DNA from: Xanthobacteraceae bacterium
GTDB taxonomy: Bacteria > Pseudomonadota > Alphaproteobacteria > Rhizobiales > Xanthobacteraceae
Length of the DNA stretch: 22,246 bases
Direction of reading: 5' to 3'
Assembly (NCBI GenBank): GCA_030037185.1
Contig: JASHRR010000002.1
Span: 1 to 22,246 of the forward strand
Both the position numbers and the translations under genes were made by a program. Shown here in pieces: positions 1 through 8,187 of this stretch (within the stretch, counting starts at the first letter, position 1; each line of letters opens with the position of its first letter). A model generated the notes under the pieces. The model was not told where the DNA came from. It saw only the letters and a program-made list of their open reading frames with translations, and made no database searches.

Positions 1-526
1 GTAGGCTCAAAAGCCGGCCCACCTCGCCTGAAACAAGCGGGAAAAACTCTATCGTTTGAGAAAACCGGGCTAGACCCATTTTTCAGCCTTACAGCCGGCG
101 TCTCGTTTGCAGATTAAGCCCTTTTCAAGGGTCTATTTCTCACTTCCGGTTCGCTAGCAAATAACCCCAGATCGGAGGCAGTCCCGTCACCATCCCCTCG
201 CCGGTGGGCGTGAGTCAGAGGGATATGAGGCGAAACAGAAACAGTAAAAAACCCGAAAAGCTGAAGCCTGGACTGTTCAATCGGGACGAGCCAGTGTGCT
301 CCGCTGCCGACCCAGAAAGCCCAGCTTCTACGCTGGTCGAAGCCCTATTCATCGAGATTGCTACGGCGCTTGCAACCGGGGAGGCCAGCGATAGCAAAAC
401 AGTGCCATCGTCTACATGCCGCAGTCGACCGCCGACAGCTTTTGCACGGTCAAGAGTTCCGGCTGCAAAGCGGCACAGTAGGTTTGACGCACTCTGTCAT
501 AGTTCGAGTGCGCAGGAATGTATGAT
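1..526. other. Region without a confident gene
   Basis: I recognise no protein here. One plus-strand reading frame starting with ATG at 225, preceded by AGAGG, gives a basic start and the stretch STLVEALFIEIATALATGE, which could be a small helical rhizobial protein. It then runs antisense into the downstream TPR gene, so it is either short, broken or not a gene. A CCCTT-TTC-AAGGG hairpin followed by a T-rich stretch (119-140) might be a weak terminator for a gene to the left of the window. An inverted repeat, CGCACTC (488-494) with GAGTGCG (506-512), lies just downstream of the TPR gene on the minus strand but lacks a clear T tract. Confidence 0.3.
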
Positions 527-2821
527 TCACCAATCGGATCGGAGGAAGTCGTCCAGGGCGGTACGCACCCGCGTGATGACGCTATCCCACGTACGTGTTT
601 CATCCTGCCGAAATAGGCGGACAGTTGGGTACCATGGGCTGTCTTCGCGATCGAGCAACCAGCGCCAGTCGGGGATGAAAGGCAACATCACCCAAACAGG
701 CTTTGTCAATGCGCCGGCCAAGTGAGCGACGCTGGTATCCACGGAGATAACGAGGTCTAGGGTCGATATGAGCGCGGCCGTGTCCGCAAACGTCTCTAGC
801 TCATCGCCGAAATGGAGAAGATCGCTTTGATTTTTCAGCACTGTCGCGTCTTCGGGACGAACGTCCTTCTGCAAACTTACAAATGTTGCATTGGTGTCCA
901 AGAACGACAGCAAAGAGCTGAGCCTCATCGATCGATTATGGTCGTTGAGATGCAATGGGTTGCCAGACCAGGCAAGGCCGATCCTGGCGCGATGTTTGCG
1001 GCTTGCGAGCCTTGCGTCCCAATTTACCAATGCCTGGGGTGACGCTCGCTGATAGAGCGTGGTGGAGGGTATCGTCTCAAGTCGCGTCCCGAACGCCAGC
1101 GGCAAGCTGAGCAATGGGCAATGCATATCGAAATCGGGTAAGGGGTCGCCCCTGGATACGATCTGCGCGGCGCCAGTGAGAGTTGTCATCAGCTCTCGTA
1201 GTGGCCTTTGGACTTCCAGAATCACACGTGCGGCGCGCTCCACCACCAGCGGCACGTAACGGCAGAACTGGATCGCATCACCGAAACCCTGCTCAGCGTG
1301 GAGAAGAATAGTCTTGCCTTGGAGGTTGTCTTTTCCGGTCCATCGCGGTTGCACAAAGTTGCGCTTGGCCGTCCGGAGTCGGTCGATTCCCCATCGCGAT
1401 TCATATCTGTCCCAACCTCGATCAAAGTCTGCAATCAGGAGGCGGCAAACTGCTTCATTGAAAAGCGCCTCCGCGTAGTTTGGCCGCAGTTTGAGCGCGC
1501 GGTCATAGCTCGCCAGCGCCTCCTCGAACCGCTTCAGGTCATGCAAGGTGTTGCCGCGATTGGAAAGCGCCTCGGCATAGCCCAGCCGCAGTTTGAATGC
1601 GCACTCGTAGCTCGCCAGCGCCTCCTCGAACCGCTTCAGGTCATGCAAGGTGTTGCCGCGATTCAAAAGCGCCTCGGCATAGTCCGGCCGCAGTTTGAGC
1701 GCGCGGTCGTAGCTCGCCAGCGCCTCCTCGAAGCGCTTCAGATCATGCAAGGTGGTGCCGCGATTGAAAAGCGCCTCGGTGTAGTCTAGCCGCAGTTCGA
1801 GCGCGCGGTCGTAGCTCGCCAGCGCCTCCTCGAACCGCTTCAGGTCATGCAAGGTGTTGCCGCGATTGGAAAGCGCCTCGGCATAGTCCGGCCGCAGTTT
1901 GAGCACGCGGTCGTAGCTCGCCAGCGCCTCCTCAAACCGCTTCAGCTCACGCAGGGTAGCGCCGCGATTGGAAAGCGCCTCGGCATAGTCCGGCCGCAGT
2001 TTAAGCGCGCGATCATAGCTCGCCAGCGCCTCCTCGAACTGCTTCAGCTCATGCAAGGTGGCGCCGCGATTGAAAAGCGCCTCGACATATTCCGGCCGCA
2101 GTTTGAGCGCGCGATCGTAGCTCAGCAGCGCCTCCTCGAACCGCTTCAGCTCATGCAGGGTAGCGCCGCGATTGGAAAGCGCCTCGGCATGGTCCGGCCG
2201 CAGTTTGAGGAAATGGTCATAGCTCGCTAGCGCCTCCTCGAACCGTTTCGTGGCACGCAGGGTGTTGCCGCGATTGAAAATCGCCTCGGCATAGTCCGGC
2301 CGCAGTCTGACCGCGCGATCATAGCTCGCCAGCGCCTCCCCGAACCGCTTCATTGCCCGCAGGGTAGCGCCGCGATTGAAGAGCGCCTCGGCATAGTCCG
2401 GCCGCAGTTCGAGCAACCGGTCATAGCTCGCCAGCGCCTCCTCGAACCGCTTCAGCTTATGCAACGTGTTGCTGCGATTGAACAGCGCGTCGGCATAGTC
2501 CGGCTGCAGATTGAGCGCGCGATCGTAGCTTGCCAGCGCCTCCTCGAACCGGTTCAGCTCATGCAAGGTGTTGCCGCGATTGAAAAGCACGTCGGCACAG
2601 TCCGGCCGCAGGTTGACCGCGCGGTCATAGCTCGCCAGCGCCGTTTGTTTCTTACCCAGGTTTGATTGTACGATAGCAAGAAGATGAAGCACGTCCACGA
2701 GATCGCGTTTGTTGTCTATTATTTGTTGGCATATCCGCTCCGCCTCAACGAGCTTGCCTGCTTCGTACGCAGAAACAGCGCGGCTGAATTGCTGCTGGGG
2801 GGAGAACGTGGGATTGGCCAT
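527..2821 (-). CDS. TPR-repeat protein with C-terminal GT9-like glycosyltransferase domain
   Basis: This is a 764-residue protein. Residues 1-80 hold an N-terminal helical part and a divergent TPR. Residues 81-454 are eleven near-identical 34-residue TPRs of the pattern NRGxTLHxLKRFEEALASYD. Residues from about 455 form a glycosyltransferase-like GT-B domain, with HAEQGFGDAIQF and, near the end, ISVDTSVAHLAGALTKPVW followed by PDWRWLLDREDSPWYP. This arrangement is known in alphaproteobacterial TPR glycosyltransferase family proteins, thought to transfer sugars to proteins or polysaccharides; the actual substrate cannot be read from sequence. I chose the ATG at 2821 (MANPTF) because the 32 residues upstream in this frame look non-coding, although no good ribosome binding site precedes it. 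No signal peptide is visible, so it is probably cytoplasmic. Confidence 0.9.
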   Translation of the reverse strand: MANPTFSPQQQFSRAVSAYEAGKLVEAERICQQIIDNKRDLVDVLHLLAIVQSNLGKKQTALASYDRAVNLRPDCADVLFNRGNTLHELNRFEEALASYDRALNLQPDYADALFNRSNTLHKLKRFEEALASYDRLLELRPDYAEALFNRGATLRAMKRFGEALASYDRAVRLRPDYAEAIFNRGNTLRATKRFEEALASYDHFLKLRPDHAEALSNRGATLHELKRFEEALLSYDRALKLRPEYVEALFNRGATLHELKQFEEALASYDRALKLRPDYAEALSNRGATLRELKRFEEALASYDRVLKLRPDYAEALSNRGNTLHDLKRFEEALASYDRALELRLDYTEALFNRGTTLHDLKRFEEALASYDRALKLRPDYAEALLNRGNTLHDLKRFEEALASYECAFKLRLGYAEALSNRGNTLHDLKRFEEALASYDRALKLRPNYAEALFNEAVCRLLIADFDRGWDRYESRWGIDRLRTAKRNFVQPRWTGKDNLQGKTILLHAEQGFGDAIQFCRYVPLVVERAARVILEVQRPLRELMTTLTGAAQIVSRGDPLPDFDMHCPLLSLPLAFGTRLETIPSTTLYQRASPQALVNWDARLASRKHRARIGLAWSGNPLHLNDHNRSMRLSSLLSFLDTNATFVSLQKDVRPEDATVLKNQSDLLHFGDELETFADTAALISTLDLVISVDTSVAHLAGALTKPVWVMLPFIPDWRWLLDREDSPWYPTVRLFRQDETRTWDSVITRVRTALDDFLRSDW
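1460..2581 (-). repeat. Eleven tandem 102-bp TPR-coding repeats
   Basis: Eleven contiguous 102-bp units encode TPR units 2-12 of the glycosyltransferase-like protein. Neighbouring units differ at only a few codons, so the array is homogenised at DNA level. This is typical of arrays that gain and lose units by recombination or slippage. Confidence 0.9.
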
Positions 2822-2958
2822 ACTGTCAATCGCGCAATTGTTGAGTCGTTTAACCTTCGCACCGATGCGCCCTCGACGCAACGAGGTCCCGCATTTGGCT
2901 CTTCCATTGTGAAACAAACTATCGTCTCATCGGGGGAGGCAGTGATCGACAGCGGCGC

Positions 2959-3543
2959 TCAAGCGAATTTGAAAGAAGTGGAAACCCAAAAGCGGGAAGC
3001 CGGGACCCGAACCGCGCTGGCAACGGCTCGCTGATGCGCCTCGCACCGGCTGCCATCTGCCACTACGTCGACCGCGCACGCACCATCGATGTTGCCCGAC
3101 GACGGAGCGTCTACCATGCCGCCGCCACGGCGGTTGACGGGTGCGCATTTTGCGCCGGTGTCCTGGTCGACACAATAAGCGGCACAGATCGACAAGCGCT
3201 GCTTGCCCAACGCCGGTTTGAAGGCCATGCGGAAATTGCGAGAATCGCTTAGGGACGTTACTCCGACAAGGATCGTCGTGAGAGTGCGTCGTCTGGGTAT
3301 GTCGCGGACACGCTCGAAGCGGCGCTGTGGTGCGTTCACCACGCTGCCGATAGAAAGTTCTAAATGTCCGCGTGGCCGGGGGCTGACTGAGACGACAACC
3401 GCGACCCTCGAAGCCCCGCCGAATCTGCCACTCACCACCAAAATCTTCTCCCACCACATCACCGGTCGTGCCTCGAGCGCAACGCAGGCGCTAAAGTCGT
3501 TAAGGTTGAATTTGAGCGTAACCACCAACACGACAATAACCAA
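2959..3543 (-). CDS. Uncharacterised open frame, doubtful
   Basis: A 194-codon frame lies between the TPR gene and the transposase relics. It starts with a hydrophobic stretch (MVIVVLVVTLKF) and contains the passage CAAYCVDQDTGAKCAPVNRRG, which has protein-like character. I do not recognise a family and other frames are also open across this GC-rich stretch. It may be a chimaera created by decay next to the IS relics, or not coding at all. Confidence 0.2.
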   Translation of the reverse strand: MVIVVLVVTLKFNLNDFSACVALEARPVMWWEKILVVSGRFGGASRVAVVVSVSPRPRGHLELSIGSVVNAPQRRFERVRDIPRRRTLTTILVGVTSLSDSRNFRMAFKPALGKQRLSICAAYCVDQDTGAKCAPVNRRGGGMVDAPSSGNIDGACAVDVVADGSRCEAHQRAVASAVRVPASRFWVSTSFKFA

Positions 3544-3574
3544 AAAACAGCGTCCTCACGGAGGGGCATTCGTT

Positions 3575-3700
3575 GTTCAATGCGGCGACCGGCGCACACT
3601 CCTCCCGGCGCGCCTCAAGCTTGCCGGCAAGCGCCGCCATCATCGGATCGTGACGCAGCTCGTTCCCATCGGTGTGAAAACGATCCGAATAAATCTCTGC
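3575..3700 (-). pseudogene. IS1380-family transposase fragment
   Basis: The minus-strand frame reads NELRHDPMMAALAGKLEARR followed by EECAPVA. This matches the conserved LRHDP...LAGKLEARR..CAPLAGK segment that I know from IS1380-family transposases. Only about 35 residues survive. Both sides run into unrelated sequence, and the upstream side joins the IS256 relic directly. Confidence 0.6.
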
Positions 3701-3764
3701 AACGCTCTGTCGGCATCGGGGCGCTGCGCTAATCAGCGAAAAAACGGTGTAGCACGACGGTCTC

Positions 3765-4122
3765 CCGCACCGTCATGCCACGCGCATATGGGCTCAAAAT
3801 GTTCTCATCGAAGCCAGTAAACCGGGTCTGCCCCTTGGTGATCAGCTGCGGCTCGAAACTGCCATACGATCACGCGGTACCGCGATCTCGATCTCGCCAT
3901 CATTTGTCAGGGCCGTCTTCGAACTCATCCCGTTGCGGCTGACAGATCGCCCTTTTCATAGCTGAGGTGGTCGGTCAGTTCCGCGCCAAGCGCCCGCTCG
4001 ATGAGGGGGTTCTTGAACTCCTTAAAAAGCCCGTCATCCCCAGTCAGGTCCTCCGTCTTCGTATAGTAAGCAAGTAGTTGATCCAGCAGCTCAGGTGTAA
4101 TCGTCGTATTAGTCGTCGTCAT
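3765..4122 (-). pseudogene. IS256-family transposase, 5' part only, degraded
   Basis: The start is intact: ATG at 4122 preceded by GAGGAG, giving MTTTNTTITPELLDQLLAYY and then ERALGAELTDHLSYEKGD, the normal N-terminus of IS256/Mutator-type transposases. A stop follows at about codon 65. The downstream DNA still encodes [20 protein letters not shown] and, in a shifted frame, [20 protein letters not shown] and YARGMTVRE, all in the family order. The catalytic DDE part is absent, replaced at about 3765 by other sequence including an IS1380-type scrap. The product cannot be active. Confidence 0.85.
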
Positions 4123-4139
4123 GTGAGTTCTCCTCAAAG

Positions 4140-4185
4140 GTAAACTCGCAGAAACCTACGTACACATCGTTTATGACACCCTCAC
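4140..4185 (-). repeat. Probable left end of the IS256-type element
   Basis: Read on the minus strand, GAGGGTGTCATAAACGATGT lies about 50 bp upstream of the transposase start. This position and the GGGTGTCA-type start resemble terminal repeats of rhizobial IS256 elements. I found no inverted copy on the other side, consistent with loss of the right half. Confidence 0.35.
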
Positions 4186-4241
4186 GCGGTCCCAGGCTAC
4201 GTAACCCGAACTACGGCCTCGACCTCCCGCACCTCTCCGCG

Positions 4242-4646
4242 TCACAGGTGCCGGGTCTCGGCTGGCGGCGTCATCCAGGCGTTATCCTTCCCGTTGAAAT
4301 ACCTGACGGGAGCTTCCGCCAGTTCCCCACCGGTCGCATCATCCAGCGTGGCAAGCCGGATGGATACGTATTCGCCGCCGATTGCGGGGACGTCGCCGCG
4401 GCCGAAGACCTGGACGCCGCAGGTCCCGCAGAAGAAGTGGTGAGCCTGCTTCGTGCCGAACTGATAGTCGCGCAGCGCCTCCTCGCCAGCGACAAGCTTG
4501 AAAGCGCCGGGCTTGATAATCGCGCCCCAGGCGCGCGTCTTGGTGCAGATCGAGCAGTTGCATCTTCCCGTTCCCGCCGCGAGATCGATTTCGGTCTCGT
4601 AACGTACCGCGCCGCAGTGACAGCTTCCATGATACCGCTTCAGCAT
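4242..4646 (-). CDS. GFA/CENP-V domain zinc-binding protein
   Basis: A complete 134-residue protein of the GFA family (glutathione-dependent formaldehyde-activating enzyme-like). The zinc-binding cysteines are all visible: C9 and C11 in [11 protein letters not shown]29, C31 and C34 in RCNCSICTK, and C73 and C76 in [11 protein letters not shown]. Family members bind two zinc ions and are thought to carry out glutathione- or thiol-linked chemistry, but most have no proven substrate. The ATG is preceded by GGAGAGG at good spacing. It is transcribed divergently from the YafY-type regulator at 4736, with 89 bp between starts, so that regulator probably controls it. Confidence 0.92.
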   Translation of the reverse strand: MLKRYHGSCHCGAVRYETEIDLAAGTGRCNCSICTKTRAWGAIIKPGAFKLVAGEEALRDYQFGTKQAHHFFCGTCGVQVFGRGDVPAIGGEYVSIRLATLDDATGGELAEAPVRYFNGKDNAWMTPPAETRHL

Positions 4647-4703
4647 TGCGCCTCTCCGTTGCGTGTTGGACGAGAAAAGGCATACGCCTGGACTGTTGCC
4701 ACC

Positions 4704-4716
4704 ATGCTGTCAGCAT
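4704..4716. promoter_or_regulatory. Palindrome, candidate operator between GFA gene and regulator
   Basis: ATGCTGTCAGCAT is a perfect inverted repeat around one central base in the 89-bp divergent gap. It contains CTGTCAG, also present in the operator-like palindrome of the second YafY pair at 8121-8144. Two flanking direct copies of GACTGTT (4691-4697 and 4719-4725) add to the impression of a binding site. Position and family knowledge suggest autoregulation; binding itself is inferred. Confidence 0.5.
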
Positions 4717-4735
4717 GCGACTGTTACACCCATTC

Positions 4736-5431
4736 ATGCGCCGCGCCGACCGCCTGTTTCAGATCATCCAGATTCTCCGCCGGTCGCGCGGTCCGGTCAC
4801 GGCTGCCGCGCTCGCTGCGGAGCTTGAAACGTCAAAACGCAGTGTCTACCGCGACATTGCCTCGCTGATCGGGCAGCGTGTTCCGGTCCGCGGCGAAGCC
4901 GGACTCGGCTATGTGCTGGAGGGCGGATTCGACCTGCCGCCGCTGATGCTGACCTCCGATGAAGTCGAAGCCGCGGTGCTCGGCGCCCAGTGGGTCGCGG
5001 GACATGGCGACCCACTTCTCGCCCGTGCCGCGCACGATCTCATCGCCAAGATCGCGGCGACCGTGCCTGAAACGCTGCGTCCTCTGGTCATGGACGCCGG
5101 TGCCCGCACGGCGCCGGGGTGGAACATTCCTCCGGACGCCATCGACGTTGCCCGGGCACGTGCCTGGATACGGGCGGGCCGGAAGATCGCGCTGGTCTAT
5201 CGCGACACCGACGACCGCGAGACCCGCCGGATCATCTGGCCGGTCGTCGTCGGCTATCTCGAAGCGGCCCGGATACTGATCGGCTGGTGCGAACTGCGCG
5301 AGGGTTTCCGCCATTTCCGCGTCGATCGCATCGTCGGCGCCGATTTCCTGGACGAGCGGTACCCGGCGCGACCGCCTGCATTGCGTGCGAAATGGCTGGC
5401 GGGTCTGTCGAAGAACGCACGTCAAGAGTAA
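4736..5431 (+). CDS. YafY/DeoR-type HTH and WYL-domain transcriptional regulator
   Basis: 231 residues. The N-terminus has a helix-turn-helix (MRRADRLFQIIQILRRSRG ... RSVYRDIASL, residues 1-55), followed by the family linker FDLPPLMLTSDEVEA. The C-terminal WYL-like region contains IIWPVVVGYLEA and FRHFRVDRI. I chose the ATG at 4736 over 4646 or 4715 because the paralogue at 7344-8093 starts at the same MRRADRLF, and because 4715 lies inside the palindrome. No clear ribosome binding site is seen. Such regulators often repress a divergent enzyme gene, here the GFA protein, and respond to an unknown small ligand through the WYL domain. Confidence 0.9.
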   Translation: MRRADRLFQIIQILRRSRGPVTAAALAAELETSKRSVYRDIASLIGQRVPVRGEAGLGYVLEGGFDLPPLMLTSDEVEAAVLGAQWVAGHGDPLLARAAHDLIAKIAATVPETLRPLVMDAGARTAPGWNIPPDAIDVARARAWIRAGRKIALVYRDTDDRETRRIIWPVVVGYLEAARILIGWCELREGFRHFRVDRIVGADFLDERYPARPPALRAKWLAGLSKNARQE

Positions 5432-5669
5432 GGGGCACACCATTGTCGTGCCAAGCGGCGGCCGCACCTTCTGGCAAGCGGTTCGGCGGGCGCGCTTGCC
5501 GACGAGCAGCCGGCGGTGACGCTGAAAACAAGCGGGCGACCCGAGCGCGTTGTTAACGACCAACGCGTGGTGCATAGCCTCAGCTCATGTAGGAGGACCG
5601 GACCAATCGACGGGCAACGATGCAGCGTTCGATTTTTCTCAAACTGACCGTGGCCTTCCCTCACGTGGA

Positions 5670-5937
5670 TCAGGGCCTATCTGGTTGAAGCTGGCCGGTG
5701 GCGCTTCGGCGCTTCGGCCAGAACGGGATCCGCATCGGAACGCGCGCCCGGTAGTGATCGTAAGTTGGGCCGAACGCGCGACAGGTCGATGGCGTCGAGC
5801 CGGACGGCAGCCGCGACGTCGCCCGATGAGCATGCTCCGGCTGTAAGAACGACCACTGACGGCCGAGGATCAGCGGGCCAACCGACCGGACCAGGGTCAA
5901 CAGAAGCCGGCCGCGGGATAACCCACAATCATGCACA
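5670..5937 (-). pseudogene. Possible eroded tail of an isoprenylcysteine-methyltransferase-like membrane protein
   Basis: The minus strand reads, across two frames, MIVGYPAAGF, LLLTLVRSVGPLILG and then YDHYRARVPMRIPFWP. This is weakly like the C-terminal end of ICMT/NnrU-like membrane methyltransferases, which finish with a hydrophobic helix and a YxxYRxRVxxxIP motif. The hydrophobic part is frameshifted and the middle is not recognisable. The rest of the gap (5432-5669 and 5938-6158) shows nothing I can identify on either strand. Confidence 0.25.
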
Positions 5938-6158
5938 GCCCGAATTTCCTCCCCGGCGAGCAAGTTGGGGGCCCAAGGACCGGATTCCGCGATGACCGGG
6001 TCAAAGGCTGAAAGGCTCGCGGCGAGCATATGGCGTCCGCAGCACCGCAAATGACCGGACGAAATGTGCGGCGCAGCGTCTTTCAGCCTTGGGCCAGTAG
6101 GCGATGCACATCCTTCACGAACAGCAAGCGTTCCTGAATAGGGGTATCTGCAGCGCAA

Positions 6159-7184
6159 TTATCGGACTGTCGGCGCTGGCTCTTCCGTCCGAGAAGCCAA
6201 AGCATACTTGTTGGCGAACGAGAGGAGCACCGAGTTGAACGCCTCGGGATTCATCTCCTGAGGGAAATGGTTCGACGATGGCACGATGATATGGTTGCCG
6301 TTGGTCAACTGCGCCGCCAGCTCGCTGGTCGCGTCCAGAGTAGGGCTCCAACCTCCTGATATGACCAAAACAGGGATCTTCGCCGCGGCCACGATTTTGG
6401 CCGCCTTGCGCAGACTGTTCGACGAAGCTACCTTCGCCTGCAGCAACGCACAGCCAACCAAAGTGGCCGTCGCTGCATCGCAATCGACGCGAGCGGCACC
6501 TGGATTGTCTGGTCCTAGCAGGCTGTGAACCAACAATCGGCCAAACTCGGCTGGCGAAGCGGTCGCGAGAGACGCCTCCGCGAAATTCAAGAAATCCTTC
6601 CGAGCTGCCTTGTTCTCCGCAAACACTTTGCTACGCGGCAAGAGCGCGTGAAGCGCGGGCTCGATCAACACCAGCGCCCTTACCCCGCCAGGGCGCCGGG
6701 CAGCCGCCAGCAAGGCCTCCGCGCCGCCGAAAGAATGTCCGATGAGAACCACATCGTCCAGCATCTCCGAAATCCAGACCGCGTCGCCCTCCATATCGTC
6801 GGGGCCGCGACTAGGGCTTTGTCCGAAGCCCGGTCGCTCCGGCAGGACCAACTGCCACCCCGCATTGGCGACGGGTCGTTGCTCTCGGAACGTCAAAGGC
6901 CCCCCACCTACGTTACCCTGAACTCCGCCGTGGATGATCAACATGCGTGAATTAGAATCGCCCCATCGGATCACATTGATCTCGGGTTTCCCGGTCATCG
7001 CCGCGGCAGGAATTGCGGCGACCGGGCACTGCCTGGCGAGAGCCTCGCGATGAGGGGCAAGCAGCATGGCGAGCTTGATTCCTCGGAGCGTATCGCTGCG
7101 CTTCGACAGAAACAAAATCAGAGTGCCGGCTGCCATCAAAGCGACTAGGCTGATTGCCGCAAGCGTCCAATTGTTCAATGGCAA
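6159..7184 (-). CDS. Membrane-anchored alpha/beta hydrolase
   Basis: 341 residues. A single N-terminal membrane segment (about residues 8-27) is followed by an alpha/beta-hydrolase domain. The oxyanion-hole HGG is at 85-87, the nucleophile elbow GHSFGG has Ser151, Asp284 is a candidate acid and His306 in SSNHFPQ is the likely catalytic base. The substrate is unknown; similar proteins hydrolyse esters or act as lipases. The start is a TTG codon with GAAGGGAAAAGG just upstream, and no ATG fits as well. It lies 16 bp downstream of a short remnant reading frame (7201-7281), so both may descend from one transcription unit. Confidence 0.85.
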   Translation of the reverse strand: MPLNNWTLAAISLVALMAAGTLILFLSKRSDTLRGIKLAMLLAPHREALARQCPVAAIPAAAMTGKPEINVIRWGDSNSRMLIIHGGVQGNVGGGPLTFREQRPVANAGWQLVLPERPGFGQSPSRGPDDMEGDAVWISEMLDDVVLIGHSFGGAEALLAAARRPGGVRALVLIEPALHALLPRSKVFAENKAARKDFLNFAEASLATASPAEFGRLLVHSLLGPDNPGAARVDCDAATATLVGCALLQAKVASSNSLRKAAKIVAAAKIPVLVISGGWSPTLDATSELAAQLTNGNHIIVPSSNHFPQEMNPEAFNSVLLSFANKYALASRTEEPAPTVR

Positions 7185-7200
7185 TGCCTTTTCCCTTCAA

Positions 7201-7281
7201 CTAAGCTGCGTTAAAGCGCGTGGCAAAGGCCTCCGCGTCTTCAGGCTTAGCAAAATCATAACACCACAACGGCGCTGTCAT
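7201..7281 (-). pseudogene. C-terminal remnant of a small protein
   Basis: A 26-codon frame encodes LWCYDFAKPEDAEAFATRFN and ends with a normal stop. This has the F-x-x-PEDAexFxxrF look of the C-terminus of small uncharacterised rhizobial proteins. The DNA upstream continues open but without recognisable content, so the 5' part seems lost. Confidence 0.3.
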
Positions 7282-7343
7282 CGCGGCGCAGGGAATCCGT
7301 GAGCGGCGTCGTCGATAGCACACCGGCGGCGGAAAATATCACC

Positions 7344-8093
7344 TCACGGTTCGTTACGCCCCGCACGCGCTACGCCTGTCGACCGCGCCGGCGCTTTCGA
7401 TTTGGGTGTGTCCTCGAAGCCGAAGCGGCTTTGCCAACGGGCGAACAGCGTTTTCCCGCAAATCGGGAAGCGCTCGTTGAGCATGTCACAGCCCAGAATT
7501 CGGTCGGCGCGGAAATGGCGGAAGTCGTCGCGGAGCTCGCACCAAGCATTGACGAGCGTCGCTTCGGCGAAATAGGCGATGGCAAAGGGCCAGATCGTAC
7601 GCCCGGTGCGGGCGCCTTTCTCGTCGCCATAGGTGATGCGCAGTTTGCGTTCGTCGCGGATCGCTGCGCGAATGCCGGCGAGGTCGGCAATGGGCGGCGG
7701 CGGCGCGCCGCGGCGCGAGACGAAGAACGGTGGCTCGCTCAGATGCTCCCGCAAAGCCTCGGGCAGCGCAACCGTTACCTTTGACAACACCGTTTCCGCC
7801 GCAGCAAGCAATCCATCATCACCGGTGCGGCGGAGCATGCGCATCGCAACCGCGATGGCCTCGATCTCATCCGCCGTAAACATCAAGGGTGGTAGGTCGA
7901 AGCCGCGCCGCAGCAGATAGCCGATGCCCGCCGCGCCCTCGATCGGCACGCGGCGTGCCTGGAGTGTCGCAATGTCGCGATAGACCGTCCGCACGGTGAC
8001 TTCGAGCCGCTCGGCCAAGCCTTCGGCCGTGACCGGTCCTTTGGCGGTGCGGAGCGTCTGGATAATGTCGAATAAGCGATCGGCGCGGCGCAT
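7344..8093 (-). CDS. YafY/DeoR-type HTH and WYL-domain transcriptional regulator (second copy)
   Basis: 249 residues from the ATG at 8093; MAAMRRAD from 8102 is an alternative start. The N-terminal HTH reads MRRADRLFDIIQTLRTAKGP and RTVYRDIATL, the linker FDLPPLMFTADEIEA, and the C-terminal WYL-like part IWPFAIAYFAEA with FRHFRADRI. It is a clear paralogue of the regulator at 4736-5431, with the same domain order and length. It faces the MFS gene at 8188 across a 94-bp gap that holds a perfect palindrome. Repression of the exporter and of itself is the natural inference. Confidence 0.9.
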   Translation of the reverse strand: MRRADRLFDIIQTLRTAKGPVTAEGLAERLEVTVRTVYRDIATLQARRVPIEGAAGIGYLLRRGFDLPPLMFTADEIEAIAVAMRMLRRTGDDGLLAAAETVLSKVTVALPEALREHLSEPPFFVSRRGAPPPPIADLAGIRAAIRDERKLRITYGDEKGARTGRTIWPFAIAYFAEATLVNAWCELRDDFRHFRADRILGCDMLNERFPICGKTLFARWQSRFGFEDTPKSKAPARSTGVARAGRNEP

Positions 8094-8120
8094 AGCAGCC
8101 ATCTTGCGGGTGAGTCTACA

Positions 8121-8144
8121 CTCCTGACAAAGCGCTGTCAGGAG
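8121..8144. promoter_or_regulatory. Perfect inverted repeat, candidate operator of the regulator/MFS pair
   Basis: CTCCTGACA (8121-8129) and TGTCAGGAG (8136-8144) form a perfect 9-bp inverted repeat with a 6-bp spacer, centred between the two divergent starts. Symmetric sites in such gaps are typical operators of dimeric HTH proteins. The CTGTCAG core is shared with the palindrome at 4704-4716. Confidence 0.7.
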
Positions 8145-8187
8145 GGGTGTTCTAGCTTCGGAAAAAAAGGAACGAGGAACCCTCCGC

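Noticed and set aside
1460..2581. Regular repeats with 102-bp spacing, possible CRISPR or satellite
   Set aside because: The period is exactly 34 codons and every unit translates into a TPR within one long frame; there are no unique spacers.
1208..2665. Several plus-strand open frames with repeated QRLLEPLQ-type text
   Set aside because: They are antisense shadows of the TPR repeats and have no start signals.
4173..4868. 231-codon plus-strand frame
   Set aside because: It runs antisense to the GFA gene, whose zinc motif is unmistakable, and then into the regulator in the wrong frame.
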